Assembly (NCBI GenBank): GCA_002718135.1
Contig: PBDN01000010.1
Span: forward strand, 4,152-68,151
DNA length: 64,000 nt
Source: Pelagibacteraceae bacterium
Lineage (GTDB): Bacteria > Pseudomonadota > Alphaproteobacteria > HIMB59 > GCA-002718135
Direction of reading: 5' to 3'
In this document: piece after piece, positions 48,188-59,908 of the stretch
How positions within the stretch are numbered: position 1 is the first letter of the stretch
How the letters are laid out: each line of letters starts with the position of its first letter
Notes under the pieces: model-generated
The model's input: only the letters and a program-made list of their open reading frames with translations
Databases searched by the model: none
What the model was told of the DNA's origin: nothing
Translations under genes and position numbers: made by a program

Positions 48188-49882
48188 TTATTTTCTAATT
48201 AAATGAACCTCAACTTCAGGTTTTTTTTGTAAATAATTTTTCACAGTTTTTTTTATGCATTTTTTAATAATATCTGTTACAATTTCATCTGAGGATTTTT
48301 GGTTACTGTTTAAATTATTGTATACTTCAATAAAAGCTATTTTAAAGTCACCTAATATTTGTTGATTATCTAAATTTGGCAAACCTTTAGTAGATAAAAT
48401 CAAATTTTTATCTAGAGTATAATCTTTATTAATTATTAATGATATTAATACTAAGCCCTCAAATGAAAACTTTCTTCTTTCTTTAATAAAAGAAGAATCC
48501 GAATCATAAATATATTTACCTTCTACAATAAGTTTTCCAGTATCTATTTGTTCAACAATTTTACAATCACCCGGGGCAAGTTTGAGGCATTTACCATTTT
48601 CTAAAATTTTAGTAATTGGGACTTGAGATGCTTGAGAAATTTTTTTATGAGCCTCCAAATGTATTGGTTCACCGTGAACTGGAATAGAAATATAAGGTTT
48701 GGTCCAACTATACATTTTTTTTATCTCCTCAGCGTATCCATGCCCTGAGACATGCACAAGATCATCTTCTGCTGTAATTATTTCAATTTTTTGTCTTATT
48801 AATAAGTTTTTCAAATTATTAATTGATTTTTCGTTACCTGGTATATCTTTAGAGCTAAAAATAACAACATCCTCTGATTCTAAATGAATGTGCCTATGAG
48901 AATTATATGCAATACGGTACAAAGCAGATCTTTTTTCACCTTGGCTTCCTGTACATATGATAACTAAATTTTCTTTATTTATAAAGCTAGCCTCTTCTTC
49001 TGAAATAAAAATATCAGGACTTTCAATAAATTGACATTTAATCGCAGCTTCAATATTTTTTTTCATACTTCTACCTACTAACAAGACTTTTCTATTATTT
49101 TTCTTTGCTGCATATACAATATTGATCATTCTAGCTATATTTGAAGAAAAGCATGTAACTACAATTCTTTTAGCAAATCTTGAAAAAATGTTTTTTAACT
49201 CTTCTCTTACATCATTTTCAGATTTAGAAGTGCCAGGCACATCAGCATTTGTTGAATCTCCAATTAAAGCTAAAAGTCCTTGATTACCTAAATTTTTAAA
49301 TAAATTTTCATTAAATTTTTCACCAATAACAGGTGATGAATCTATCTTCCAATCTGCAGTATGAAGCAGTTGTCCATAAATAGTTTTTATAACTATAGCA
49401 TTTGGCTGAGGTATTGAATGTGTGGTTTCTAAAAATTCAAGATTAAAATTATCAAGTTCAAGATTTTTTTTTGTATCCAATTCTTTAAGATTTAAACTTT
49501 CCAATTTACCAAATTCCTTTAATCTATTTTCAATAAGTAATTTTGCAAAACTTGTTGCATAAACTGGACAATTTATTTTATCAGATAAAAAAGATACTGC
49601 TCCAGCATGATCTTCATGGCCATGACTTATAATAACTGCAATTAAATCATTTTTTATTATTTCAATAAAATCAATTTTTGGAATCAGTAAATCTATTCCT
49701 GGAAATTTTTCATCTGCAAAAGAAAGTCCCAAATCAATCATTATCCACTTACCATCACATCCATAAAGATAACAATTAGCTCCAATTTCCCCTATGCCAC
49801 CAAGAGATAAAAAAAATAATCCTTTTTTAAAGGAGTTTGCATTAATTGTTTTTTGAATCATTAATTCTTTATTTACTATCAT
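48188..49882 (-). CDS. rnj: Ribonuclease J
   Basis: This metallo-beta-lactamase/beta-CASP nuclease, with 5'-to-3' exo- and endonuclease activity, acts in rRNA maturation and mRNA decay. It has 564 residues: SLGGIGEIGANCYLY at the N terminus, the metal motif SHGHEDHAG near 86-94, HTADWKID near 178, and a beta-CASP domain with VHVSGHGY near 380. Two ATG codons are possible (49882, overlapping birA by 14 bases, and 49861); the first is used here. The position after nuo-birA is conserved in alphaproteobacteria. Confidence 0.95.
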   Translation of the reverse strand: MIVNKELMIQKTINANSFKKGLFFLSLGGIGEIGANCYLYGCDGKWIMIDLGLSFADEKFPGIDLLIPKIDFIEIIKNDLIAVIISHGHEDHAGAVSFLSDKINCPVYATSFAKLLIENRLKEFGKLESLNLKELDTKKNLELDNFNLEFLETTHSIPQPNAIVIKTIYGQLLHTADWKIDSSPVIGEKFNENLFKNLGNQGLLALIGDSTNADVPGTSKSENDVREELKNIFSRFAKRIVVTCFSSNIARMINIVYAAKKNNRKVLLVGRSMKKNIEAAIKCQFIESPDIFISEEEASFINKENLVIICTGSQGEKRSALYRIAYNSHRHIHLESEDVVIFSSKDIPGNEKSINNLKNLLIRQKIEIITAEDDLVHVSGHGYAEEIKKMYSWTKPYISIPVHGEPIHLEAHKKISQASQVPITKILENGKCLKLAPGDCKIVEQIDTGKLIVEGKYIYDSDSSFIKERRKFSFEGLVLISLIINKDYTLDKNLILSTKGLPNLDNQQILGDFKIAFIEVYNNLNSNQKSSDEIVTDIIKKCIKKTVKNYLQKKPEVEVHLIRK

Positions 49883-50618
49883 TTTTTATTCTTGCTGAAT
49901 AAATATTTTTTTTTAATCCATTTATGTTAGCTAATATTGAACCGTCTAAGTTAATATCTTCAAAGAATATATTGGAAATAATATTATTTTCTTGTTCAAT
50001 ATTGATATTTTTACCCAAATGTAGCAATTTAGTTTTATAAAGATTAATTATGTCATTGTGTTTGTCATTTAAGATATATTCATATTGTTTAAAAAAAATT
50101 TTTGTTAATTGGTAAATTAAATAATACTTATCTATATTTTTAATATAGTTTTTTATATAAGTTGTAGGATAATTATTAATTTTTGGCGAAGAATCAAAAT
50201 TTATTCCAATACCCAAGACAATATAAGTTTGTGTATTTTTTTTAAACAACTCTGAAATAATCCCAGAAACTTTATAATTATTAATTAAAATGTCATTAGG
50301 CCATTTAATTTTTGTTTCAGTTTTACAAAAAAAATCAATTACTTCACATACAGTATTAGTTGCCGCAGCATTAAAAATAAAATGCTTTTTATAGCCTAAA
50401 TCATAATTAATTAAAAAAGATAAATATATATTTCCTTTAGCACTTATCCATTTACTTCCTCTCCTTCCAACGCCATTAGTCTGCTGATTAGCAAGAATGC
50501 ATAAATTGTTATTTTTTAATTGTTTTTTTGCTTCATTCATTGTTGAGTCTACTAATTCTAAATTAATAAATTCAAAATTTTGCAATTTTAGAAAATTTTG
50601 AATTTTTTCTAACAGCAT
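49869..50618 (-). CDS. birA: Biotin--[acetyl-CoA-carboxylase] ligase
   Basis: This enzyme activates biotin and attaches it to carboxylase carrier proteins. Its 249 residues contain only the catalytic and C-terminal domains; the N-terminal DNA-binding domain of E. coli BirA is absent, so it is not a repressor. DSTMNEAK near 24, the biotinyl-AMP loop GVGRRGSKW near 49-57, KWPNDILIN near 104 and GIGIN near 152 are present. It overlaps the nuoN stop by one base. Confidence 0.94.
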   Translation of the reverse strand: MLLEKIQNFLKLQNFEFINLELVDSTMNEAKKQLKNNNLCILANQQTNGVGRRGSKWISAKGNIYLSFLINYDLGYKKHFIFNAAATNTVCEVIDFFCKTETKIKWPNDILINNYKVSGIISELFKKNTQTYIVLGIGINFDSSPKINNYPTTYIKNYIKNIDKYYLIYQLTKIFFKQYEYILNDKHNDIINLYKTKLLHLGKNINIEQENNIISNIFFEDINLDGSILANINGLKKNIYSARIKNDSK

Positions 50619-52069
50619 TAAATAATACTTAAATTTGAAGTTATATTTGTAATCAATGATGGATAAAAAATAAAAAATGTAATTATACTCATCAAAGCTA
50701 TTAAAATTATTCTTGATTGAAGACTAATATTAATATCATAAATTGTGTTTTCATCTAAAATATCAAAATACATGACTTTGATAATTTTTAAATAATAATA
50801 AGCAGATATAACACTTGCTAATACACCTAAAACTGACAAAATATAAAGTTCTCTTTCTATAGCGGCAATGAATACATAAAATTTGCCAAAAAAACCTGCA
50901 AAAGGTGGAATACCTGCCATTGATAACATTATTATTGCTAAAGAAAAACTTATTAATGGATTACTTTTACTAATTCCTTTTAAATCATTTATTTTTTCAA
51001 TATTACGATTTGATTTTTTAAATGATAGAATAATTGCAAATACTGAAATGTTCATTATCATATATATAAACATATATATTGCAGCGCTTTTAACACCTTC
51101 GTTATTTGCGGCAACTAAAGCTATTAAAACATATCCAACATGACCTATGGAACTATATGCCAAAAGTCTTTTAATATTATTTTGTGCAATAGCTGCAATA
51201 GCTCCTAAAAACATTGAGCTGACAGATAAAAAGAAAATTATCTGACTCCATTCATTATAAAAATTTTCAAATGGATCAAGGCAAAATCTAAATATTAGTG
51301 CCACTGCAGCAATTTTTGGAACTATAGCAAAAAAAGCTGTTATGGCAGTAGGGGCTCCTTCATATACATCTGGAGTCCACATATGAAATGGTACTGCCGA
51401 AACTTTAAATGCTAAACCAACTAAAATAAAAACTAAACCAAAGATTAATCCTAAACTAAGATTTTTGCTTAATGTTAATGCAGTTTTAATTTCCTCAAAA
51501 GAAGTTGCTCCAGTAAAACCATAAACTAAAGAAAATCCATATAATAAAATTCCTGAAGACAATGCTCCTAGTATAAAATATTTTACACCAGACTCTGCAG
51601 AATGGATTGAATCTCTTTTAATAGCCGCAACCACATATAACGACAAACTTTGCAGTTCGATTGCTAAATACATTAACATCAAATTTTTAGTACTTATCAT
51701 TAGAAGCATGCCAAGGGTTGAAAAAAGAAATAGAACTGGAATTTCAAATTTTGATATATTATTATCAATTAAATAATTTTTAGATATTATTAAGGTTGAA
51801 GCTGTTCCCAAACACACTAGTATTTTAAAAAATTTAATAAAATTTGAATTAGCAAAAAAATCATTATAAGAGGAAAAATCAGTTGTAAAATTAAAAAAAA
51901 TTAAAAAGGACACAATAATTAGACTTATTATTGTAAAATTTGAAGTTTTTCTGAATGTATTTTTTTTTATAAATAAGCCAAAAATTAAAGAAATTAGTGC
52001 TAAAATTGCCAAACAAATTTCAGGAACAATTATAATAAAGAAAAAATTAGCTAGCATTAAAGTACTCAT
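50618..52069 (-). CDS. nuoN: NADH-quinone oxidoreductase subunit N
   Basis: This is an antiporter-like proton-pumping membrane subunit of complex I. From the ATG at 52069 it has 483 residues and about 14 hydrophobic segments, with the family core AVPFHMWTPDVYEGAPTAITAF and KRLLAYSSIGHVGYVLIAL. The open frame extends to a TTG at 52090, but that adds residues not usual for the family. It overlaps nuoM by 23 bases and is the last nuo gene. Confidence 0.95.
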   Translation of the reverse strand: MSTLMLANFFFIIIVPEICLAILALISLIFGLFIKKNTFRKTSNFTIISLIIVSFLIFFNFTTDFSSYNDFFANSNFIKFFKILVCLGTASTLIISKNYLIDNNISKFEIPVLFLFSTLGMLLMISTKNLMLMYLAIELQSLSLYVVAAIKRDSIHSAESGVKYFILGALSSGILLYGFSLVYGFTGATSFEEIKTALTLSKNLSLGLIFGLVFILVGLAFKVSAVPFHMWTPDVYEGAPTAITAFFAIVPKIAAVALIFRFCLDPFENFYNEWSQIIFFLSVSSMFLGAIAAIAQNNIKRLLAYSSIGHVGYVLIALVAANNEGVKSAAIYMFIYMIMNISVFAIILSFKKSNRNIEKINDLKGISKSNPLISFSLAIIMLSMAGIPPFAGFFGKFYVFIAAIERELYILSVLGVLASVISAYYYLKIIKVMYFDILDENTIYDINISLQSRIILIALMSIITFFIFYPSLITNITSNLSII

Positions 52070-53531
52070 AATTAAATATAATAATTTCAATTGATTTTCT
52101 CATTGGCTCAATAAATAAATTAGGAAAAATTCCAATTAACATAACAGCAATTGCCAGAGGTATAAGAATAATTTTTTCTCTTAAATTAAGATCTAAAATA
52201 TTATTGAGTTCTTGATTTTCAATCACGCCAAAAATTATTCTTTTATATAAATAAAGCATATAAATAGCTGACAAAACTATTCCTAAAGCTGCTCCAAAAG
52301 CAACAATAGTGGAAAATTGAAATGATCCAACTATGACTAAAAATTCACCTATAAAACCACTAGTTCCTGGCAATCCAACAGATGCTAGCATAAAAATCAT
52401 AAATACTGTTGCATAGATAGGCATTTTATTTACCAAGCCTCCATAAAAATTTATTTCCCGTGTTTTCATCCTGTCATAAATAACTCCAACACAAAAAAAT
52501 AATGCAGCTGAAACTACCCCATGACTAATCATTTGTATCATTGCACCTTCTAATCCTTGTTGATTAACGATAAATATTCCTATGGTGACTATTCCCATAT
52601 GTGCAACAGATGAATATGCAATCAATTTTTTAATATCTTTTTGAGCTAAAGCTACCAAGGAGGTATATACTATTGCTATGATACTAAGAGTCATTATGAA
52701 GGGAATAAAAAATTTAGTAGCTAGAGGTAGCATACCTAATGAAAAACGAATAAAACCATAACCTCCCATTTTTAAAAGAACTCCGGCCAATATAACTGAG
52801 CCAGCTGTAGGTGCTTCAACATGGGCATCAGGCAACCAAGTATGAAATGGCCACATTGGAATTTTAACTGCAAATGAAGCAAAAAAGGCAATCCATAAAA
52901 AAATTTGAATATTTTTTTTAAAATAATTTCCTTGAAGTTCCTCAATACTCATAGTTCCTGTAATGTTGAAGATAACAATTATAGCTATTAACATTAATAC
53001 AGAACCTAAAAGCGTATAGAGAAAAAATTTAAATGAAGCATATATTCTATTTTTTCCTCCCCATATTCCTATAATTAAATACATAGGAATTAATACTGAC
53101 TCAAAAAAAATATAAAAAAGTAATATGTCTATTGAAGAAAACATTCCTATTATTACTGTTTCTAAAAAAAGAAATGCTAACATATATTCTTTGACTCTAA
53201 ACTTAATATTATTCCAACTAGAAATAATGCATAACGGTGTTAAAAAAGTGCATAAAATAATCATAAATAATGAAATGCCATCTATGCCAATGTGATAAAA
53301 AAAATTAAAATCTTCAAACCATAAATATTTTTCTTGAAATTGATAATGGGGATTTTCATAATCAAATTGCACCCAAAGTAAAATACTTAAAAAAAATACT
53401 GCTAATGAAGTTGATAGAGCAGCTAACCGTATATTTGAAATGGAACTTTTATCTTCTTTAATAAAAAGAATTATAAAAGATCCTAAAAGTGGCAAAAAAA
53501 TAATTACTGATAATAATGGCCAACTGCTCAT
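52047..53531 (-). CDS. nuoM: NADH-quinone oxidoreductase subunit M
   Basis: This antiporter-like membrane subunit of complex I has 494 residues. It carries GIDGISLFMIIL near the N terminus, KIPMWPFHTWLPDAHVEAPT in the middle and KKLIAYSSVAHMG further on. These are the conserved segments of the Mrp-type proton channel family. It begins directly at the nuoL stop with no gap. Confidence 0.96.
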   Translation of the reverse strand: MSSWPLLSVIIFLPLLGSFIILFIKEDKSSISNIRLAALSTSLAVFFLSILLWVQFDYENPHYQFQEKYLWFEDFNFFYHIGIDGISLFMIILCTFLTPLCIISSWNNIKFRVKEYMLAFLFLETVIIGMFSSIDILLFYIFFESVLIPMYLIIGIWGGKNRIYASFKFFLYTLLGSVLMLIAIIVIFNITGTMSIEELQGNYFKKNIQIFLWIAFFASFAVKIPMWPFHTWLPDAHVEAPTAGSVILAGVLLKMGGYGFIRFSLGMLPLATKFFIPFIMTLSIIAIVYTSLVALAQKDIKKLIAYSSVAHMGIVTIGIFIVNQQGLEGAMIQMISHGVVSAALFFCVGVIYDRMKTREINFYGGLVNKMPIYATVFMIFMLASVGLPGTSGFIGEFLVIVGSFQFSTIVAFGAALGIVLSAIYMLYLYKRIIFGVIENQELNNILDLNLREKIILIPLAIAVMLIGIFPNLFIEPMRKSIEIIIFNYEYFNAS

Positions 53532-55439
53532 TTAATAATATATGAACCAAGTTAAAAAAATCACCAAACCTCCGAGCATAACAAAAGCATAATGATATAA
53601 ATATCCAGACTGGAAACGACTTAGATAAATAGATGTAAGGTTAACTAATTTTGATATGCCATTCGGTCCATAAGCATCTATAATTTTTTCATCACCTTGT
53701 TTCCAAAAAAATTTTGAAATAACCAAATAGGGCTTAGTTAAAATTAAATCATAAAACTCATCGATGAACCATTTATTCAATAAAATTAAGTATAAAGGTT
53801 TAAAATAATTAATTAAATTATTAGTTAAATTCTTTTTATAAAAATAAAATATAGCTGCCAAAATTATTCCTAATGCAACTGACATTTTTATTAATAATGT
53901 TTGAGCAAAAGGAAGATAATCATAAGTATTATATTGCAGTATTATTGCATATCCCCAAAAATCTTTTTGTAATTTTCCAATATAGAAATCCGCAAAAAAA
54001 ATTCCTGAAAAAATAGAACCGACAGCTAAAATTAACATAGGTATATTCATTACCAATGGTGATTCATGAACTTTATCAAAAATTTTGTTTTCAGACCTAT
54101 TTTTTCCATGAAAAGTTAAAAATAAAAGTCTCCAAGAATAAAAAGCTGTAAGCAATGCAGTTAATATACCTGTGATATATGCAAAATTGGCCATTCCCGA
54201 TGAAGCAAAATAAGTATTTGCTAAAATACTTTCTTTAGAATAGTAGCCAGAAAAATAGGGAAAGCCAATAATTGCTAATGAACCAATCCACATCATGGAC
54301 CCTGTAAAAGGAATCTTATAGAACAAACCTCCCATTTTTCTCATATCTTGTTCATGATGCATTGCATGAATTACTGAACCTGCAGATAAAAATAATAATC
54401 CTTTAAAAAAACCATGAGTCATTAAATGAAATATAGATGAATTGTAAGCACCTAAACCAGCGGCAAAAAACATGTATCCAAGTTGACTGCATGTTGAATA
54501 AGCAATGACTCTTTTGATATCATTTTGAGTTAAAGCAATGCTGGCGGCAAAAATTGCTGTCGATGCACCAATAAAAACTATGAATAAGTTGGTAAATGTT
54601 GCAATCTCAAATAAAGGACTCATTCTTGCTACCATAAATACTCCTGCAGTTACCATTGTAGCGGCATGAATTAACGCTGATACGGGTGTGGGGCCCTCCA
54701 TTGCATCAGGCAACCAAGTATGTAAACCTAATTGGGCAGATTTGCCCATTGCGCCAATAAAAAGTAAAAAACACAAAATATCAATAGTTGCAAAATTAAA
54801 ACCTAAAAAAATTAATTGATTATTTTTAAAATTATTGACATTATTAAATACTATATCTAATTCTATTGATCCAAATACAAAAAAAACCCCGGCAATTCCA
54901 ATAGCAAAGCCAAAATCACCTACTCTATTCACTAAAAAAGCTTTAATTGCTGCATTATTTGCTTTTGGTTTATTATACCAAAATCCAATTAATAAGTATG
55001 ATGCAAGTCCAACTCCTTCCCATCCAAAAAACATTTGAAGTAAATTATTACTAGAAACCAACATCAACATAAAAAAAGTAAAGAGGCTTAAATATCCCAT
55101 AAATCTAATTTTGTGAGGATCATTTGCCATATATCCAATTGAATAGAGGTGAACACATGCAGATACAGTAGTAACAACTATAAACATTGTTGTGGTTAAA
55201 GAATCTAACCTAATACTCCAATCAACAATGAAGTTTCCAGAAGTAAACCAATTAAAAATATGTATAATATGTTTTTCTTTTTCACCAATATAATCAAAAA
55301 ATAATATCCAAGAAAACAAAGTTATAACAAACAAAAAGGTTGTTGTAATAACTTGAGAAACTCTAAAATTAAAAAAATTACCAAAAAAGAAACAAAATGC
55401 GAAACCTAATAAGGGTAAAAAAATAATTAATTGAGACAT
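53532..55439 (-). CDS. nuoL: NADH-quinone oxidoreductase subunit L
   Basis: This is the largest antiporter-like subunit, 635 residues, which carries the long lateral helix of complex I. Seen motifs are RLDSLTTTMFIVVT, LLQMFFGWEGVGLASYLLIGFWY, LGLHTWLPDAMEGPTPVSALIHAATMV-type core and KRVIAYSTCSQLGYMFFA. The C-terminal part (about 500-635) holds the amphipathic helix region and last membrane segment. It is 3 bases after nuoK. Confidence 0.96.
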   Translation of the reverse strand: MSQLIIFLPLLGFAFCFFFGNFFNFRVSQVITTTFLFVITLFSWILFFDYIGEKEKHIIHIFNWFTSGNFIVDWSIRLDSLTTTMFIVVTTVSACVHLYSIGYMANDPHKIRFMGYLSLFTFFMLMLVSSNNLLQMFFGWEGVGLASYLLIGFWYNKPKANNAAIKAFLVNRVGDFGFAIGIAGVFFVFGSIELDIVFNNVNNFKNNQLIFLGFNFATIDILCFLLFIGAMGKSAQLGLHTWLPDAMEGPTPVSALIHAATMVTAGVFMVARMSPLFEIATFTNLFIVFIGASTAIFAASIALTQNDIKRVIAYSTCSQLGYMFFAAGLGAYNSSIFHLMTHGFFKGLLFLSAGSVIHAMHHEQDMRKMGGLFYKIPFTGSMMWIGSLAIIGFPYFSGYYSKESILANTYFASSGMANFAYITGILTALLTAFYSWRLLFLTFHGKNRSENKIFDKVHESPLVMNIPMLILAVGSIFSGIFFADFYIGKLQKDFWGYAIILQYNTYDYLPFAQTLLIKMSVALGIILAAIFYFYKKNLTNNLINYFKPLYLILLNKWFIDEFYDLILTKPYLVISKFFWKQGDEKIIDAYGPNGISKLVNLTSIYLSRFQSGYLYHYAFVMLGGLVIFLTWFIYY

Positions 55440-55442
55440 ATT

Positions 55443-55751
55443 CTAACCTTTAAGTTTGTTAATTTTACTTACTTCTATAGATCCCAAATTTCTAAAAAAT
55501 ACTACCAGTATTGCCAAACCAATTGCAGCTTCTGCAGCAGCAACAGTCAATGTTAGCATAGCAAAAATTTGACCTGAAATATCATTCATAAAAGATGAGA
55601 AGGCGATAAAATTTATGTTAACTGAAAGTAAAATTAATTCAATTGACATTAATATAATTATTACATTTTTCTTATTAAGAAAAATCCCCAATACACCAAT
55701 TGTAAAAATAATAGCAGCTAAAAATAAATAATGCTCAAGTGTTATATACAT
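55443..55751 (-). CDS. nuoK: NADH-quinone oxidoreductase subunit K
   Basis: This small 102-residue membrane subunit has three helices. The buried glutamates conserved in the proton path are visible in [13 protein letters not shown] and in the helix with [11 protein letters not shown]. Start and stop arrangement: one-base overlap with nuoJ and a 3-base gap to nuoL. Confidence 0.96.
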   Translation of the reverse strand: MYITLEHYLFLAAIIFTIGVLGIFLNKKNVIIILMSIELILLSVNINFIAFSSFMNDISGQIFAMLTLTVAAAEAAIGLAILVVFFRNLGSIEVSKINKLKG

Positions 55752-56362
55752 TATATTCCATCTCTAAGTTTTACTTTTTTCTTTTCTATAGCTTTTTTAG
55801 AATCAAGATTATTTTGATAAAAAATTTTTTGTCGCTTTACCTGACCCCTGTCTCTTAATGTTAAGACAATTGATCCAATCATGGCAACTAATAATATTAA
55901 TCCACTAATTTGAAATAAATAAAAATAATCAGTATATAAAACTTGTCCAATCAATTTTGTATTTTCAGTTTTATTAACTGGGATAGTATTAGATAATTTA
56001 ATTAAATTATGGTCATTAAAATTTTTTGAAAAAAATAAAATACCTAATTCAAATATTAACACTATACCAAGTAAGGATCCAAAAGGTAAATATTGAAGAA
56101 AACCTTCTCTAAGCTTAATAAAATTTATATCTAACATCATAACAACAAACAAAAACAATACAGCAACTGCACCTACATAAACAACGATCAATATCATAGC
56201 TAGAAATTCAGCGCCAAGTAGTACAAAAAGCCCTGAGGCATTAACAAAACTCAATATTAAAAATAAGACACAATGTACTGGATTTTTTGAACTTATAACC
56301 ATTAACGATGACAAAACAGCAACAAAAGAAAAAAGATAAAATGTTATAGGGTATAAAAACAT
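55751..56362 (-). CDS. nuoJ: NADH-quinone oxidoreductase subunit J
   Basis: This membrane subunit has 203 residues and five hydrophobic segments. The characteristic third helix [19 protein letters not shown], with its conserved tyrosine and pi-bulge glycine, is clear. A charged C-terminal tail follows the last helix. It starts immediately at the nuoI stop. Confidence 0.95.
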   Translation of the reverse strand: MFLYPITFYLFSFVAVLSSLMVISSKNPVHCVLFLILSFVNASGLFVLLGAEFLAMILIVVYVGAVAVLFLFVVMMLDINFIKLREGFLQYLPFGSLLGIVLIFELGILFFSKNFNDHNLIKLSNTIPVNKTENTKLIGQVLYTDYFYLFQISGLILLVAMIGSIVLTLRDRGQVKRQKIFYQNNLDSKKAIEKKKVKLRDGI

Positions 56363-56842
56363 TTATCTATAAAACCTATCTAAAGCAATGTTTTGGGCAA
56401 TTTCTTGCTCCCATCTATCTCCATTTTCAAGAAGTTTTTCCTTATTGTACATAAGTTCTTCTCTTGTTTCAGTTGCAAATTCAAAGTTAGGACCTTCTAC
56501 AATTGCATCAACAGGACATGACTCTTGACACAAGCCACAATAAATACATTTAACCATATCAATATCATAACGTGTAGTTCTACGACTTCCATCATTTCTA
56601 GGTTCCGATTCAATTGTAATAGCTTGAGCTGGACAAACTGCTTCACATAACTTACATGCTATACATCTTTCTTCTCCACTAGGATACCTTCTTAAGGCAT
56701 GCTCTCCTCTAAAACGTGGACTCAAAGGGCCTTTTTCATGAGGATAATTAATAGTTACTTTAGATTTAAAAATATATTTAAAGGTTAGAAACATACCTTG
56801 AATCAATTCAAATAATACAAAAGATTTAATATATTTAATCAT
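56363..56842 (-). CDS. nuoI: NADH-quinone oxidoreductase subunit I
   Basis: This peripheral-arm subunit has 159 residues and carries two [4Fe-4S] clusters (N6a, N6b). The two ferredoxin-type motifs are [12 protein letters not shown] (about 61-72) and [12 protein letters not shown] (about 100-111). The N-terminal amphipathic part anchors it near the membrane. It overlaps nuoH by 4 bases (ATGA). Confidence 0.97.
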   Translation of the reverse strand: MIKYIKSFVLFELIQGMFLTFKYIFKSKVTINYPHEKGPLSPRFRGEHALRRYPSGEERCIACKLCEAVCPAQAITIESEPRNDGSRRTTRYDIDMVKCIYCGLCQESCPVDAIVEGPNFEFATETREELMYNKEKLLENGDRWEQEIAQNIALDRFYR

Positions 56843-57861
56843 ATAGAGTCAGGTATCATGTCAAAATAAGTTAAAAAACCTGCTGTTATTACAACCCATA
56901 ATAAAGACAATGGTAAAAAAATTTTCCAACCTAATCTCATTAATTGGTCATATCTATATCTAGGAAAGGTTCCTCTAACCCAAATAAATAAAAATAAAAT
57001 AAACATAATCTTTATAATGAACCACAAAATTCCTGGAATAGCATTAAATGGAAAAATATCGAATGGCGGCAACCACCCACCCAGGAATAAAATAACTGTC
57101 ATAGCGCTCATTAATATCATACTCGCATATTCGCCTAGGAAAAATAGCACAAATGAAGCTGAAGAATATTCAGTAAAAAATCCTGCTACAAGGGTAGATT
57201 CATCTTCAGGTAAATCAAAAGGTAGTCTATTAGTTTCTGCTAAAGCAGAAATAAAAAAAATAATAAACATAGGTAATAATGGTATTGCAAACCATACTGT
57301 TTCTTGAGCTTCAACTATCTTAGATAAATTAAGAGATCCTACACAAAGTAAAACAGTAATAATCACAAAGCCAATAGAAACTTCATATGATACCATCTGA
57401 GCAGCGGAGCGTAATGCGCCAAGAAAAGGGTATTGAGAATTACTTGCCCATCCTGCCATTATAATTCCATAAACACCCAAAGATGAAACCGCAAACAAAT
57501 ACATAATACCAACATTTATGTCAGAAATTACTAAATTTGGGGAAAAAGGAATTACTGCCCAACCCGCTAGACTTAAAACCATTGTGATTATTGGTGCTAA
57601 CAAGAAGACTATTTTATTTGATCCGCTGGGAATTATATTTTCTTTAGTTAAAAGTTTTAATGCATCAGCAAAGCTTTGAAAAATGCCAAAAGGACCAACA
57701 ACATTTGGGCCTTTTCTAAGTTGAATTAGTGCTAAAACTTTTCTTTCTGCATAAACTAAAAAAGCAACTGATATTAAAACAGGCATAATTACAGCTAATA
57801 TTTGTGCAATAATAATTAAACCAGGTATTATTAGGTCATTTAAGTATGAGAAATTACTCAT
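56839..57861 (-). CDS. nuoH: NADH-quinone oxidoreductase subunit H
   Basis: This membrane subunit forms much of the quinone chamber and the link to the proton pumps. From the ATG at 57861 it has 340 residues with eight or nine helices. [21 protein letters not shown] near 42-62 and [24 protein letters not shown] loop near 210 are diagnostic. A TTG four codons upstream is not needed. It lies 4 bases after nuoG. Confidence 0.97.
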   Translation of the reverse strand: MSNFSYLNDLIIPGLIIIAQILAVIMPVLISVAFLVYAERKVLALIQLRKGPNVVGPFGIFQSFADALKLLTKENIIPSGSNKIVFLLAPIITMVLSLAGWAVIPFSPNLVISDINVGIMYLFAVSSLGVYGIIMAGWASNSQYPFLGALRSAAQMVSYEVSIGFVIITVLLCVGSLNLSKIVEAQETVWFAIPLLPMFIIFFISALAETNRLPFDLPEDESTLVAGFFTEYSSASFVLFFLGEYASMILMSAMTVILFLGGWLPPFDIFPFNAIPGILWFIIKIMFILFLFIWVRGTFPRYRYDQLMRLGWKIFLPLSLLWVVITAGFLTYFDMIPDSI

Positions 57862-57865
57862 TAAT

Positions 57866-59908
57866 CTAAGCAACTTTTTTTAAAATTGTTCTTGAGCATT
57901 TAGCCATAGTTTCTGATGCTCTAGATATTGAATCATTCATATAAAAATTATTTATATTATATTCTACTTGATGATTTTTTATCTCTACTTTGGATGCAAA
58001 TGATATACTTTTAACTTTAGGAAGTGAAAAAATTTCTTTAAATTGTCCATAATTAGAGACTAAATTTTGACGTACATCACTTAAATTATTAAATTTATTT
58101 TTATGATCAAATAAATCATTTAAAACTCTATAAATCTTCCATTCATCTTTAGCATCTCCTATAGGCTGGTGGCATCGAGAAGTTTGAATTACCCTGCCCT
58201 CAATATTCATATATGTAGAAGATTTTTCAGTATAAGCAGGAGTAGGAAGAACTATATCAGCAAAACTAGCAGAACGATCTCCATGATGACCTAAATAAAC
58301 AACAAAAGAGTTTTTTAATAAACTATGATCAATTTCATCTAAGCCTACTAGAAATACAACTGGATTAGTTGAATCTAGCCTATCCTTTAACCTCAAGTTA
58401 AAATTATTATCAAATTCATTATTAAAAAAGTTAATTTCAAGAGCGCCAACTCTAGATATATCTTGATGAATTATATTAAGAGGATTAAATAAAGAATTTG
58501 CATTTTGTAATTTTTTTGCAATTTGTGCGCAGGTCCTTAAAACATCTTTTCCCTGAATATGATTTATTGAAGAAGTTCCTAAAATTATTAAAGGATTTTT
58601 AGCATTCATTAATGTTTTTGCAAATCCTATTTTATTATTAATAATATCATTTAAAGAACTAAGATTATCTGAAATTTTTTCATATTTGTAGTTGAGATTA
58701 ATATTTTTTCCAATCAATCCAATTTTACAATCATTATTTATATAAGCTTTTCTTATTCTTGCATTCAAAACACTTGCTTCCCATCGTGGGTTTGACCCCA
58801 CTAAAAGAATAGCATCAGCATTATCTATCTCTTGAATTGATGAATTAAATAAATAGCTATCTCTAGATCCTTGAATAAATTGCGAATTGTCAAAACGACA
58901 ATCATATAAATTTGATCCTAAAGATTTTGAAAATAACTTAGCAGAATGCAGTGTTTCAAGATCAGTAAATTTTCCTGATAAAGTTATTGTATTACTTTTA
59001 CCTCTATTATTAATCTCTTCTACAATTTTATTTAATGCTATATCCCAATTACTTTGAATCAATTTTGAATTTTTCTTAATAAAAACTTTATCTAATCTTT
59101 GGCGCAAAAGACCATCAATGGCAAAACGTGTTTTATCACTAATCCATTCTTCATTTGTTTCCTCATTTATTCGAGGCAAAACTCTCATAACCTTTTTACC
59201 TATAGTATCGACCCTTATACTTGAGCCTATTCCATCAAATACATCATAAGTTTCTGTTTTGGTTAATTCCCAAGGCCGTGATTTAAAAGAGTAGGGTTTA
59301 CTAGTTAAAGCTCCTACAGGACATAAATCAATAACATTTCCAGATAATTCAGACTCTATAGTTTTTTCAAGGTATGTGGTAATTTCAGCATTTTCACCTC
59401 TGCCTAATAATCCTATATCATCAACACCTGCAATCTCTGTTGAAAATCTTACGCATCTAGTACAGTGAATGCACCTTGTCATTATAGTACTTATAAGTGG
59501 GCCCATGTATTTATTTGTAACTGCTCTTTTATTTTCTTTATATCTTGATTTATCAAATCCATAGTAAAGAGCTTGATCTTGCAAATCACATTCCCCGCCT
59601 TGATCGCAAATAGGGCAATCTAATGGATGATTTATTAAAAGAAATTCCATAACACCTTTTCTTGCATCCTGAACCATTTTAGAATTAGTTTTTATAACCA
59701 TTCCCTCGACTGCTGGCATAGCGCAAGAGGCTATAGGTTTTGGAGATTTTTCCATTTCCACTAAACACATTCTACAATTACCTGCAATAGTGAGTTTTTC
59801 ATGATAACAAAATCTGGGAATCTCCACACCTGCCAGCTCACATGATTGCATGACAGTCATTCCATTTTCAAAATCAATTTCTTTGTTATCAATTATTATC
59901 TTCGGCAT
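57866..59908 (-). CDS. nuoG: NADH-quinone oxidoreductase subunit G
   Basis: This is the largest peripheral subunit, 680 residues. The N-terminal [2Fe-2S] ferredoxin domain (ligands around 34-62) is followed by a His/Cys-liganded cluster ([18 protein letters not shown]). A [4Fe-4S] site lies in [16 protein letters not shown] and [15 protein letters not shown] molybdopterin-oxidoreductase-like domain, inactive in complex I, makes up the rest. It overlaps nuoF by one base. Confidence 0.96.
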   Translation of the reverse strand: MPKIIIDNKEIDFENGMTVMQSCELAGVEIPRFCYHEKLTIAGNCRMCLVEMEKSPKPIASCAMPAVEGMVIKTNSKMVQDARKGVMEFLLINHPLDCPICDQGGECDLQDQALYYGFDKSRYKENKRAVTNKYMGPLISTIMTRCIHCTRCVRFSTEIAGVDDIGLLGRGENAEITTYLEKTIESELSGNVIDLCPVGALTSKPYSFKSRPWELTKTETYDVFDGIGSSIRVDTIGKKVMRVLPRINEETNEEWISDKTRFAIDGLLRQRLDKVFIKKNSKLIQSNWDIALNKIVEEINNRGKSNTITLSGKFTDLETLHSAKLFSKSLGSNLYDCRFDNSQFIQGSRDSYLFNSSIQEIDNADAILLVGSNPRWEASVLNARIRKAYINNDCKIGLIGKNINLNYKYEKISDNLSSLNDIINNKIGFAKTLMNAKNPLIILGTSSINHIQGKDVLRTCAQIAKKLQNANSLFNPLNIIHQDISRVGALEINFFNNEFDNNFNLRLKDRLDSTNPVVFLVGLDEIDHSLLKNSFVVYLGHHGDRSASFADIVLPTPAYTEKSSTYMNIEGRVIQTSRCHQPIGDAKDEWKIYRVLNDLFDHKNKFNNLSDVRQNLVSNYGQFKEIFSLPKVKSISFASKVEIKNHQVEYNINNFYMNDSISRASETMAKCSRTILKKVA